From assembly GCF_018390535.1 (NCBI RefSeq), contig NZ_JAHBBW010000003.1:310001-374000 (forward strand): a DNA stretch of 64,000 nucleotides, written 5' to 3'. Positions 9,549 to 17,324 of the stretch are shown in pieces. The notes beneath the pieces are model-generated. The model ran no database searches. It was not told where the DNA came from and saw only the letters and a program-made list of their open reading frames with translations. Made by a program: the position numbers and the translations under genes. Each line of letters opens with the position of its first letter. The stretch's first letter is position 1. Source of the stretch: Bacteroides propionicigenes (GTDB lineage: Bacteria; Bacteroidota; Bacteroidia; Bacteroidales; Bacteroidaceae).

Positions 9549-10780
9549 TCATCCTCCTTCTTGGGCGAAGTTGCTTCTCCCTGAACAGTTTCTGTATCTT
9601 CTTTGGTAGCTTCGGCTTTCGCCTTCTTATTCTTTTTCTTTTTCTTTTTTTCGGTGCGCTTGGATATTTTGGTAGAATCTTGTACTTCAGATTTTTGTTT
9701 CAGTTGTTCTTCACGTACTTTCAATGCTTTGCGTATCGATTTTTCTTGTTCGGAAGTGAGGCTGTCACTAAGCTGTATTCCTAAAGAATCTGCAACTTCT
9801 TTACGCAGTTTGTCGGCAGCTTCTTTTAGAGCAAGTTCTTTACGCTCTTGCTGCATTAATTTCCATTGCTTCAGTTCTTCTTTATTGAGTAAACTGTCCG
9901 GACGGCTGAAACCCTGCTTGCGTACAGCATTATTAATGGAGTCGATGCGCTCGCGCATTTTGTTTATCTTTTCGTTGAGTGCCTGACGGGCAAAGTCACG
10001 TAGCTGTACCCGGCGGTAGACCGATTCTTTGTATTTGCTGCCCGCGGACATAAACCGATAGACGAAAGCTACACGTAAATCTGTTATCAGGGGGAAAGGC
10101 ACGATGTGCCCGCCTTTGCATTTCTCGGCTATGCGTGGGTAGCATCCGCTTTCCGCGTCGTGAGTGTAGACGTCATAAGAGGTGTATAACAGTCCGATAG
10201 AACCGCCCATTTCAATGTCGATGTAGTTATTGCGATAGCCATAAAGCGGAGCAGTATAGCCTACGCTGATACCGGCGCCATAGGCATTGCCCTGTTTACC
10301 TTCCTTACCTATCTTGAAATTGTAGCTGGCGGCATTGACGTAAACTCCCCAGTAATAGGCTCGCTCCTGACGCGGATTTTCACGTTGGGTGGTGAATATT
10401 TGTTCTTTAAGGCGTGTCATCAGATTGGCATCTTTGGTAACACCGCCTCTTTTGCGGGTACGAAAATACTGACGCCACTCTACCCGTGCATCGAATACGT
10501 TGAAGATAAGGGAAGGAGTGTATTTCTGCGAGGTGTTCCAATTCCACTTTAGGTTGGCTCCAATCGTACGCTTGTTTCGAATCGTGTTGCCTAAGTCAAA
10601 TTCCACACCAATATTAGGGATGGTCAATAACCAATCAACAGCATTTGTCTTGATACCCCAGCGGTCTTTAAAAGATATTAATTCTGCTTTCGCATCATCT
10701 TTTTTGCCGCGTTGTACCTGGGCATATGTGTTATTCAAAGTTATTGATATAAGAAAATACACTACAGTTCTTCTAAACAA
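9545..10780 (-). CDS. DUF3575 outer-membrane protein with charged coiled-coil tail
   Basis: First gene of the fimbrial operon. The longest frame begins at a GTG at 10822, but a TTG at 10780 gives a clean signal peptide (MFRRTVVYFLISITLNNTYA, cleaved before Q) and a normal leader after the -7 box at 10830-10837, so I prefer 10780; no ATG is available. Residues about 30-240 form a DUF3575 barrel (WGIKTNAVDWLLTIPNIGVE and GNAYGAGISVGYTAPLYGYR). The last 160 or so residues are almost all E, K, Q, R and L in heptad-like order and end in a poly-lysine run plus TEKKKKKKNKKAK, so they form a periplasmic or cytosolic coiled-coil extension. The family normally ends with the barrel. Inference: the tail could contact peptidoglycan or an assembly partner. 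Confidence 0.7.
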   Translation of the reverse strand: MFRRTVVYFLISITLNNTYAQVQRGKKDDAKAELISFKDRWGIKTNAVDWLLTIPNIGVEFDLGNTIRNKRTIGANLKWNWNTSQKYTPSLIFNVFDARVEWRQYFRTRKRGGVTKDANLMTRLKEQIFTTQRENPRQERAYYWGVYVNAASYNFKIGKEGKQGNAYGAGISVGYTAPLYGYRNNYIDIEMGGSIGLLYTSYDVYTHDAESGCYPRIAEKCKGGHIVPFPLITDLRVAFVYRFMSAGSKYKESVYRRVQLRDFARQALNEKINKMRERIDSINNAVRKQGFSRPDSLLNKEELKQWKLMQQERKELALKEAADKLRKEVADSLGIQLSDSLTSEQEKSIRKALKVREEQLKQKSEVQDSTKISKRTEKKKKKKNKKAKAEATKEDTETVQGEATSPKKEDE

Positions 10781-10822
10781 AAAAAAGTAGTGATTTTTTT
10801 TATGCTTTTGTGATAAAATCAC

Positions 10823-11009
10823 TTTTCTTCAAAAATATTATTTGTTCGTTTGCTGCCTCAAAAATATATGTAAAGAACGTAAAAACAAAGTTTTCTATTA
10901 ACTTTTTTTATCAGTAAGCGATTTTTTAACACTGTATAGCTAATAACTGTTCTCGTTGAATAATTTTATAGTGGTTTTATATGATGTGGATAAGCATATA
11001 ATAAAGAAA
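10823..11009. other. Intergenic region upstream of the fimbrial operon
   Basis: Very AT-rich. It holds the -7 box of the fimbrial operon, and a 9-bp inverted repeat AGTGATTTT/AAAATCACT (10789-10797 and 10815-10823) overlaps the putative start. I looked for the long inverted repeats that flank invertible promoters in Bacteroides and did not find any. Confidence 0.5.
10830..10837 (-). promoter_or_regulatory. -7 box of the fimbrial operon
   Basis: The minus strand reads TATTTTTG, matching the Bacteroidetes TAnnTTTG consensus. Transcription would begin near 10826, which makes a start codon at 10822 nearly leaderless and favours the TTG at 10780. Confidence 0.5.
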
Positions 11010-11048
11010 AACAGGTGTAAATTCTATTTTGTAGAACTTACACCTGTT
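11010..11048 (-). terminator. Intrinsic terminator after the small basic protein gene
   Basis: Seventeen-base arms (11010-11026 and 11032-11048) pair with one mismatch around a 5-nt loop, and on the minus strand the hairpin is followed by TTTTTCTTTA. It ends the minus-strand transcription unit whose last gene stops at 11066. Confidence 0.85.
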
Positions 11049-11065
11049 CGTTTGAAAAATAATTT

Positions 11066-11254
11066 TTACTTCTCTTTATGTCTATTCGCGCGTTTCTTAC
11101 GAATTTCAGCTTTCATTTTTGCTGCACCGGAACCGTGCTGGCCGGTAATGTAGGTTTTCTTTTTGGCTTTGGTCTTTATTTTGTTTTCTTCTTTAGGCTT
11201 GTCTTTTTTGCCTTTGAAAACAATACCGCCCATCATTGCTTCTTCTATACTCAC
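11066..11254 (-). CDS. Small basic protein of unknown function (62 aa)
   Basis: A lysine-rich 62-residue protein, beginning with GTG at 11254 or at an ATG six codons later. It contains KGKKDKPKEE, TKAKKKTYITGQHGSG and AEIRKKRANRHKEK, with no signal peptide and no membrane segment. The charge pattern suggests a nucleic-acid- or ribosome-binding peptide, but I do not recognise the family. It lies 57 bp downstream of the VOC gene and just before a strong terminator, which supports it as the last gene of a real transcription unit. Confidence 0.6.
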   Translation of the reverse strand: MSIEEAMMGGIVFKGKKDKPKEENKIKTKAKKKTYITGQHGSGAAKMKAEIRKKRANRHKEK

Positions 11255-11311
11255 GTTATTAATGTATTAAGTATTAATGTTCATTACTGTGCTGTGGGAT
11301 GTATCGGATGC

Positions 11312-11689
11312 TTACTTGGCAGGCAGTACTTCAATCCAATAATCATCAGGGTCGTTGATGAAATATAATCCCATAGCGGTATTTTCAAAACATACCCAGC
11401 CGTTCTCTTTATGATATTGACGGATGGCGTCGTAATCTCCGGCTACACGGAAGCAGAGGTGGCTTTCATTCTCACCAAGTTCGTAGGCTTGGGGGTGTTC
11501 TTTCAGGCAGGTTAGTTCCAATAGGAAACTTGTGCTGCTGTCTGTGAGGTAAACCAGCGTGAAAGAGCCGTCTGCCGACTCTTTCCGATGATGTTCTTTC
11601 AGTCCCAACGCCTTCTCGTAGAAAGCGATACTGCGTTCCAGATCGGTAACATTTATATTAAAATGATCAAATTTGCTTTTTATTTCCAC
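11312..11689 (-). CDS. VOC family (glyoxalase/bleomycin-resistance fold) protein
   Basis: 125 residues, GTG start. It has the paired beta-alpha-beta-beta-beta modules of the vicinal-oxygen-chelate fold: FDHFNINVTDLERSIAFYEK opens module one, SHLCFRV opens module two, and DPDDYWIEVLP closes it. His9 and the Glu of YWIEV are at the usual metal-ligand places of glyoxalase I-type enzymes. Likely a lactoylglutathione-lyase-like metalloprotein, with the substrate unknown. It is followed by the small basic protein and preceded by a DUF4468 gene 32 bp away. Confidence 0.85.
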   Translation of the reverse strand: MEIKSKFDHFNINVTDLERSIAFYEKALGLKEHHRKESADGSFTLVYLTDSSTSFLLELTCLKEHPQAYELGENESHLCFRVAGDYDAIRQYHKENGWVCFENTAMGLYFINDPDDYWIEVLPAK

Positions 11690-11721
11690 TGTTGTTACTT
11701 ATTTAGGTTTAAATTATCGGT

Positions 11722-12819
11722 TTATTTGATTTTTGCTTTCAGGATTTCGCCGATGTATGTACGCGGCATACCTTCTATCATAGCTTGTGACGGAACTTTC
11801 TTGCATTCCAAAATGACGGAAGGTTCTGTCTGGCCGTTGGGATAGAAGCGCACGGTGTAGTTTTGGGCTGCATCCATTTGTGCATAAGGTTGTTCCGGTG
11901 ACAGAATAGTGAATATGACAGGTTTGTTACCGGCAATTTTTCCTAACGAACCGCCGGCATTGGCAGTCATCATAGTCATGTTGAAAGGTTCTTCGCCAAT
12001 CACAATTACTAATTTGCCGTTTCCGGTTTCAATAGTATTGAACGGAATGGCATCCGGCGCTATTTCTCTATAAGCAGCCGGGGATGCCGGTGCATTTGTT
12101 TGCATGGTAGTGACGGTGACCGGTGTTGCAGCGGTCTTGGGAGCTTTTATTGTGACCTGTGTTTTTGGAGTAATCACTGTTGTACCGGAATTGACGAGTG
12201 CTTTGGTCTCTTTCTTCTCTTCTTTTTTCTCCTCTACAGGGGCTTTGGCTGTAGTGGCACTTAAGGCTTCTGTGACATCGATGCACAGGTCATCTACAAA
12301 ATCCACCGTCTTTCTGCGCCATTTGGCAAGGCCGCGCACCAGTTTGGTTTTGGACTTATTCAAAGCGTACCGGTCGGTAATCCATTCTTCGGCGATATAT
12401 TTTTCTTTTCCTTCGCGGTAGCTGAAACGGATTTTCTCTACTTCAAGGATACACTTCTCCGGTTGGCAGGTAACGGTGAGCTGATAAAGTATTTTTGTTC
12501 TGTCCAGCGACAATGCTGTAGAACTGAACACAATCCATTCGTCACCCATGCCTACAATCTGTCCTTTAGCCTTGTCAGAGAAAACTATGCGGCTGTTGTT
12601 TTCATTTTTTGCCAGTCGTGCATCCATCCATTTCAACAGGCGGGAGTAGATTGTATCTTGAGACATACCCGGAATGCTGAAGTCCTTGGTAAATATCACT
12701 TTACCCTCCACTTCCGGAACAGCGCCGGCCAGATATTTACTGTCATCTCTTTGGGCGTGCAGCAAGGCAGGCATACAGAGGCAGAATAGTGCAATAAAAA
12801 CTTGTGTAAAATTTTTCAT
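11722..12819 (-). CDS. DUF4468-type exported protein
   Basis: 365 residues with signal peptide MKNFTQVFIALFCLCMPALLHA. The N-terminal half (GKVIFTKDFSIPGMSQDTIY, then RIVFSDKAKGQIVGMGDEW) matches the DUF4468 beta-rich domain common in Bacteroides secreted proteins. A threonine/lysine/alanine-rich linker (about 195-245) leads to a second small beta domain with GNGKLVIVIGEEPFNM. No catalytic motif is seen and the role is unknown. It lies 11 bp downstream of the MBL-fold gene, so the two may be co-transcribed. Confidence 0.7.
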   Translation of the reverse strand: MKNFTQVFIALFCLCMPALLHAQRDDSKYLAGAVPEVEGKVIFTKDFSIPGMSQDTIYSRLLKWMDARLAKNENNSRIVFSDKAKGQIVGMGDEWIVFSSTALSLDRTKILYQLTVTCQPEKCILEVEKIRFSYREGKEKYIAEEWITDRYALNKSKTKLVRGLAKWRRKTVDFVDDLCIDVTEALSATTAKAPVEEKKEEKKETKALVNSGTTVITPKTQVTIKAPKTAATPVTVTTMQTNAPASPAAYREIAPDAIPFNTIETGNGKLVIVIGEEPFNMTMMTANAGGSLGKIAGNKPVIFTILSPEQPYAQMDAAQNYTVRFYPNGQTEPSVILECKKVPSQAMIEGMPRTYIGEILKAKIK

Positions 12820-12830
12820 AATGCTATGTT

Positions 12831-13562
12831 TTATTTAGTAATATCAAAACTTTCGCCTCGGCGGGAAATTGTGAGAAAACGGCAACCTTTGCTTTCGGCA
12901 AAAGTACGGAATGCGTTGCCGCCCTGATAGTCCTCGCTGAAGTGCATAGGTGCAAATATAGTGCTTTTTATTCGTTCCACGAATTGTTCTGCACCGCGCA
13001 TATAATCTTTTCCGATGCGGCTGTCCACCGGAAACATGGCTACATCTACCTGAGGGACCTTTTGTTGCAGGTTTTTTATTTCTGCAAGAAAGTCTCCTTC
13101 TGCTTTACGTATTTCCTGCGGTGTGGATTCTTCGCTCCAGTGCCAGTTGTTCAGGTCGCCGGCATGGAACAGGCGGATGCCCTGCAAATCTATCAGAAAA
13201 GAGATGCCGACATCGGTAGAGCCGAAAGCTTCGATACGGATATGTTCGTCCTTGCAGACATCGCCTTTATTAATATAGGTGGCATCTTCCGCCGTTGCAC
13301 GCCGGTGTTTCAGAATATCTTTGGAAAAGATGTACCGGATATCGGGGCGCTCTTCTTTCCATGAAAGAACTTCGCGATTGAAGTGGTCGGGGTGGAAGTG
13401 CGAGGAGAGTACGTAGAGTATTCCCGGTTTTTTTAACAGACGGTCATGTATGATTCCCCGGTTCGGTACCTCTTCCGAGGAGTCCTTGTAGTAGTCGATA
13501 ATGACCGTCACGCCGTCCGCTTCAATTGCGAAGCCGCTATGGTAGATGTAATCAAGTTTCAT
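12831..13562 (-). CDS. UlaG-like MBL-fold metal-dependent hydrolase
   Basis: 243 residues. The metallo-beta-lactamase signature HFHPDH is at about residues 55-60, followed by the second-site HAGDLNNWHW and a final HFSED. The short N-terminus beginning directly with the first beta strands and the lack of a C-terminal extension fit the UlaG/RNase Z-like cytoplasmic hydrolase branch. The substrate is unknown. Confidence 0.85.
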   Translation of the reverse strand: MKLDYIYHSGFAIEADGVTVIIDYYKDSSEEVPNRGIIHDRLLKKPGILYVLSSHFHPDHFNREVLSWKEERPDIRYIFSKDILKHRRATAEDATYINKGDVCKDEHIRIEAFGSTDVGISFLIDLQGIRLFHAGDLNNWHWSEESTPQEIRKAEGDFLAEIKNLQQKVPQVDVAMFPVDSRIGKDYMRGAEQFVERIKSTIFAPMHFSEDYQGGNAFRTFAESKGCRFLTISRRGESFDITK

Positions 13563-13642
13563 TGTACGGATTCAATTATAGCGCAATATTACAAAAAACG
13601 CTACACAAACTTCCGGTTTAGCTGTTATTTTATGCAAAAGTC

Positions 13643-14347
13643 CTACATCGGTACTTCCATCAGCAGGATGTGTGAATCCTTCAGAGTCTCTATTTCAAAG
13701 CTGTTGGTTTCATACACTCCCATACCGTCACGGCGGGACAGTACTGTGCCGTCTACTTTTATTTCACCCTCTATTAGAAAGATGTACACGCCTGCGTGCG
13801 ATTGGTGCAGGTGATAGCCCAATTTCTTTCCCGCCTCTACTTCTCCCAAAGAGAACCATGTCTGTTGCAGCGTTTTGGCGGGAGCGTTGCCATCGGGAGA
13901 TACGATGAGTGCAAGTTCGTTTTTATGCAGATAAGGACGGATGTCATAATCCTGATAGGCAGGCGGTGTATTCAGTTTTTCGGGCATTATCCAGATTTGG
14001 AGAAGCTCCACTGTTTCGGTATCACTGCCGTTCATTTCGCTGTGATAGATGCCTGTGCCGGCACTCATCGTCTGGATGTAGCCTGCGGTGATGGTGCGCT
14101 TGTTCTGTTTGCTGTCACCATGTTTCAGCTCGCCTTTCAGGGGGATGGTGATAATCTCCATATTCTTATGCGGATGAGTGCCAAATCCTTGTCCGGGAGC
14201 TATCCGGTCGTCGTTTAATACGCGCAGGGCGCCGAAGTTCATACGGCGGGGATTATAATACTCGTCAAAGCTAAATGTATGGTAGCTGTCGAGCCAGTCG
14301 TACAGAGAATGTCCGCGGCTTTCGGCTTTGTCTATTACTTTTTTCAT
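13643..14347 (-). CDS. Pirin family bicupin protein
   Basis: 234 residues, the usual pirin length. The N-terminal cupin holds the metal ligands of the family: THPHKNMEI (two His) and IYHSEMN (His and Glu). The middle SFDEYYNPRRMNFGALRVLNDD is a pirin hallmark. Bacterial pirins such as YhhW have quercetin dioxygenase-like activity or act as redox-sensitive partners; which applies here is unknown. It stands alone, 80 bp from the MBL gene and about 100 bp from ldhA. Confidence 0.9.
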   Translation of the reverse strand: MKKVIDKAESRGHSLYDWLDSYHTFSFDEYYNPRRMNFGALRVLNDDRIAPGQGFGTHPHKNMEIITIPLKGELKHGDSKQNKRTITAGYIQTMSAGTGIYHSEMNGSDTETVELLQIWIMPEKLNTPPAYQDYDIRPYLHKNELALIVSPDGNAPAKTLQQTWFSLGEVEAGKKLGYHLHQSHAGVYIFLIEGEIKVDGTVLSRRDGMGVYETNSFEIETLKDSHILLMEVPM

Positions 14348-14443
14348 AATCAGTCTTTTTTTTAAAATGATTTATCTGTATGTAACAAGCAAGTGAGCCG
14401 GAAAGTTTAGACCGCGAATCATTAATGTTTTATAAATAGTCTT

Positions 14444-15445
14444 TTACAGCTTGACTTCGTTCTCAAGTTTCTTATGTTCCATGAAGTCCTTTATATTCAG
14501 CAGAGTGGTAGCTGCGATGTTGGCAAGTGCTTCACGGGTGAAGAATGCTTGGTGTGAAGTTACTATTACATTATTGAAAGACAGCAGACGCGCCAGCGTG
14601 TCGTCGTCAATAATTTTATCCGACTGGTCTTCGTAAAAATATTCGCTTTCCTCCTCATACACATCCAGTCCGGCAGAACCGACTTTTTTGTTTTTCAGTC
14701 CTTCTATCAAAGCGTTGGTGTGGATGAGTTGCCCTCTACCGGTATTGATAATCATTACACCATCTTTCATTTTGCTGATGGAGTAGTCGTTGATAAGGTA
14801 TTTGGTCTGTTCTGTGAGAGGACAGTGCAGGGAGATGATGTCCGAACTGTGGTACAATTCATCCAGCGTGGTGTACACAACTTGATGCTCACGGGCAAAG
14901 TTATGGTCGGGATACAAGTCGTAGGCAAGGATGTTCATGCCGAAACCGCGCAGGATGGTGATTAATTTTTTGGCAATCTTACCGGTTCCGATGATACCGG
15001 CGGTTTTGCCGTACATATCGAATCCTAAAAGGCCGTGCAGGGAGAAGTTGCCGTCACGTGTACGCCAAGTGGCGCGGGGTATCTTCCGGTTAAGGGAGAG
15101 CATGAGGGCAACCGTGTATTCGGCTACCGCATAAGGAGAGTAGGCGGGGACGCGTACAACGGTGATACCGTTTTCCGCTGCCGCTTTCAAGTCTACATTA
15201 TTATATCCGGCACAGCGCAGGGCAAGGAGTTTCACTCCGTTTTCCGCCATTTGCCGGATGACTTCCGCGTCGGCTGTATCGTTTACAAAAATGCAGACGG
15301 CATCCACGCCTTGCGTTAGGATAACGTTATTCAGGTTGAGGTGCCCTTTATAGAAACGGAGTTCAAAACCGTATTCACTGTTTTTTTCATTGAATGAAGC
15401 CTCGTCGTAGGGCTTGCTGCCGAAGAATGCAATAGTATATGCCAT
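14444..15445 (-). CDS. ldhA: D-2-hydroxyacid (D-lactate) dehydrogenase
   Basis: 333 residues. An NAD-binding Rossmann fold is marked by GTGKIAKKLITILRGFG and the acidic D of YDLYPD. The catalytic trio of the family is present: Arg in INTGRGQLIHT, Glu in VYEEESEYF and His in TSHQAFFTREAL. The sequence is most like fermentative D-lactate dehydrogenase LdhA, which reduces pyruvate to D-lactate with NADH. A neighbouring hydroxyacid specificity cannot be excluded. It is transcribed away from the FadL-like gene across a 405-bp gap with a large palindrome. Confidence 0.85.
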   Translation of the reverse strand: MAYTIAFFGSKPYDEASFNEKNSEYGFELRFYKGHLNLNNVILTQGVDAVCIFVNDTADAEVIRQMAENGVKLLALRCAGYNNVDLKAAAENGITVVRVPAYSPYAVAEYTVALMLSLNRKIPRATWRTRDGNFSLHGLLGFDMYGKTAGIIGTGKIAKKLITILRGFGMNILAYDLYPDHNFAREHQVVYTTLDELYHSSDIISLHCPLTEQTKYLINDYSISKMKDGVMIINTGRGQLIHTNALIEGLKNKKVGSAGLDVYEEESEYFYEDQSDKIIDDDTLARLLSFNNVIVTSHQAFFTREALANIAATTLLNIKDFMEHKKLENEVKL

Positions 15446-15585
15446 GAGTTTTTAAGTTTTAGAATATTTCGCTTATTACTTCAATAAATAACACATACAA
15501 AGATAATAAGGTTCAGGATATATGTTGCAGGTTGTTTTCATTGTTTCCTCTTTCAGCGATTATCGCTTGTGCTTGCTTTGCTCAT

Positions 15586-15675
15586 ATCGTTCCACCACGG
15601 GGTACTTTTCGTTCCTCCACAGAGAACTTTCCGTTCCACCGTGGAGGAACGAAAAGTACCCCGTGGTGGAACGAT
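15586..15675. repeat. Long perfect palindrome (35-bp arms, 20-nt loop)
   Basis: The arms 15586-15620 and 15641-15675 are exact reverse complements over 35 bp; the loop is 15621-15640. The arm contains CGTTCCACCACGGGG and CGTTCCTCCAC, and part of the loop (CCGTTCCACC) repeats an arm word, so an alternative nested hairpin exists. It sits between two divergent genes, so it is not needed as a terminator for either. No T-run follows. Confidence 0.85.
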
Positions 15676-15816
15676 TTAATATTAGTAGATTTTCTCTTAC
15701 TCTTTAATATATGTGTTTTGTAAATGTTTCAATAGAAACTATTGATATTTTCAATTAATATCTTTACTTGTTATAAATTAAATGCACAAAACAGTTTTTC
15801 ATGTGCAATATTATTG

Positions 15817-15824
15817 TACCTTTG
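15817..15824 (+). promoter_or_regulatory. -7 box of the FadL-like gene
   Basis: TACCTTTG matches TAnnTTTG and lies 28 bp before the ATG at 15852. Confidence 0.7.
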
Positions 15825-15851
15825 CGCCCGAAAACAATAAAAAAGATTTAG

Positions 15852-17243
15852 ATGAGAAAAATTTCATTGATTAGCATTGCGATGTTAATCGTTTCAATTC
15901 CAACTTTTGCAGGAGGTCTCCTGACAAATACAAATCAACACCCTGCTTTTCTTCGTATGTTGTCTCGTGGCGCAAATACTACCAGTGTAGATGCTGCTTT
16001 GTCTAATCCTGCAGGTTTGGCTTTTTTGCCTAAAGATGGATTTTATACATCCTTGAGTATTCAGAGTGCGTTCCAAACAAGAAATATTGATGTCGGTTTT
16101 ATGACGTATAAAGGAATTAGCGGTATTGATCCAAGTACTCAGCGACCTATTCCTGTTACCTCAGACAAGCCGTTTACCAAATATTACGAAGGTAAGGCTG
16201 CTGCACCGGTTATCCCCAGCGTATTTGCTGCCTATAAAAAGGGAGATTGGACTATTTCCGGTTTCTTTGCTATTACCGGTGGTGGTGGAAAAGCTTCATT
16301 TGACGACGGGCTGCCTATGTTCGAATCACTGGCAATGGCGGGCATTTTTCAAGAAAGCGTAGCCAAGTATGCGCAGAGCGGAGGAAAGAGTCCTATCCTG
16401 ACTCCCGATATGTATACCATCAACAGTGCTATGGAGGGTAAGCAATACATTTACTCCGTACAGTTGGGACTGACTTATAAAATAACAGAATGGCTCTCTG
16501 CATTTGCAGGTGGACGCATGAACTATTTTACGGGTGGATATAAAGGTTATCTGAACGCGAACCTTAATAAGGAACTGGGGGGAACGGAACTGATGAATCT
16601 GGAACTGGACTGCGACCAGACAGGTTGGGGGCTGACTCCGGTTATCGGTGTGGATGCCAAGTTCGGTAAATTCAATTTCGGCGCGAAATACGAGTTTAAG
16701 ACTAATCTGAACATTGAGAACAATACTAAGAAAAATACGGATGAAGACGGTGCGTTGGCAGCTTTCAAGCACGGTGTAAATACTCCTAATGATATTCCTT
16801 CCATGCTTTCGGTAGCTGCTGCCTATGAATTTCTTCCTGTGTTGCGTGCATCGGTAGAGTATCACTTCTATGATGATAAGAACGCAGGTATGGCAGACGG
16901 TAAGCAGAAGCATCTGACAAAAGGAACAAACGAATATCTGGCCGGTATAGAATGGGATGTAATCAGCAGGCTGACCCTGAGCGGCGGCGTGCAGTTCACC
17001 GATTACGGCTTGTCTGATGATTACCAGACAGATACCAGTTTCTCCTGTGATTCTTACTCTTTGGGTATAGGTGCAAAATTGCGGCTTTCGGAAAGAGCCG
17101 ATTTGAATGTGGGCTATATGTGGACCAATTATGACGACTATACCAAAACCAGCCAAAACTATAACGGTACAGGCCTGCCCGGTACAAACGTGTATAGCCG
17201 TACAAACAAAGTTTTCGGTCTTAGCATAGACTATCGCTTCTGA
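15852..17243 (+). CDS. FadL/OmpP1/TodX-family outer-membrane transporter
   Basis: 463 residues with signal peptide (ISIAMLIVSIPTFAGG). The mature start GGLLTNTNQHPAFLRMLSRG and the following VDAALSNPAGLAFL are the hatch region of FadL-type channels. Fourteen or so amphipathic strands follow, and the protein ends in aromatic F (LSIDYRF), the outer-membrane assembly signal. FadL homologues pass hydrophobic substrates such as long-chain fatty acids. It is a single-gene unit with its own -7 box and terminator. Confidence 0.9.
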   Translation: MRKISLISIAMLIVSIPTFAGGLLTNTNQHPAFLRMLSRGANTTSVDAALSNPAGLAFLPKDGFYTSLSIQSAFQTRNIDVGFMTYKGISGIDPSTQRPIPVTSDKPFTKYYEGKAAAPVIPSVFAAYKKGDWTISGFFAITGGGGKASFDDGLPMFESLAMAGIFQESVAKYAQSGGKSPILTPDMYTINSAMEGKQYIYSVQLGLTYKITEWLSAFAGGRMNYFTGGYKGYLNANLNKELGGTELMNLELDCDQTGWGLTPVIGVDAKFGKFNFGAKYEFKTNLNIENNTKKNTDEDGALAAFKHGVNTPNDIPSMLSVAAAYEFLPVLRASVEYHFYDDKNAGMADGKQKHLTKGTNEYLAGIEWDVISRLTLSGGVQFTDYGLSDDYQTDTSFSCDSYSLGIGAKLRLSERADLNVGYMWTNYDDYTKTSQNYNGTGLPGTNVYSRTNKVFGLSIDYRF

Positions 17244-17275
17244 TATTTCATAATCCAACCTTTATATATGGAAGA

Positions 17276-17317
17276 AGCCGCTTCAAGTATTGTCTTGGAG
17301 CGGCTCCTTCGTTTTTT
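17276..17317 (+). terminator. Terminator of the FadL-like gene
   Basis: Seven-bp outer arms AGCCGCT/AGCGGCT (17276-17282 and 17299-17305) and inner CAAG/CTTG pairs are followed by CCTTCGTTTTTTA. It ends 8 bp before the converging DcaP-like gene. Confidence 0.85.
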
Positions 17318-17324
17318 ATACAGA

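Larger units (their letters stand above)
15446..15851. other. Divergent intergenic region with a large palindrome
   Basis: This 405-bp gap lies between the divergent ldhA and FadL-like genes. It holds the palindrome at 15586-15675 and the TACCTTTG box at 15817-15824. No ORF is credible; short frames across the palindrome are by-products of its symmetry. Confidence 0.6.

Noticed and set aside
10780..11065. Invertible promoter for the fimbrial operon
   Set aside because: Only a 9-bp inverted repeat is present, and it overlaps the start region rather than flanking the -7 box; no recombinase gene is nearby.
16326..17258. 310-codon antisense frame over the FadL-like gene
   Set aside because: It lies wholly opposite a well-supported outer-membrane protein gene, has no -7 box or signal, and reads as low-quality cysteine/isoleucine-rich sequence. 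The same applies to the antisense frames at 21132-22133, 22266-23183, 23236-24300 and 52318-53139.
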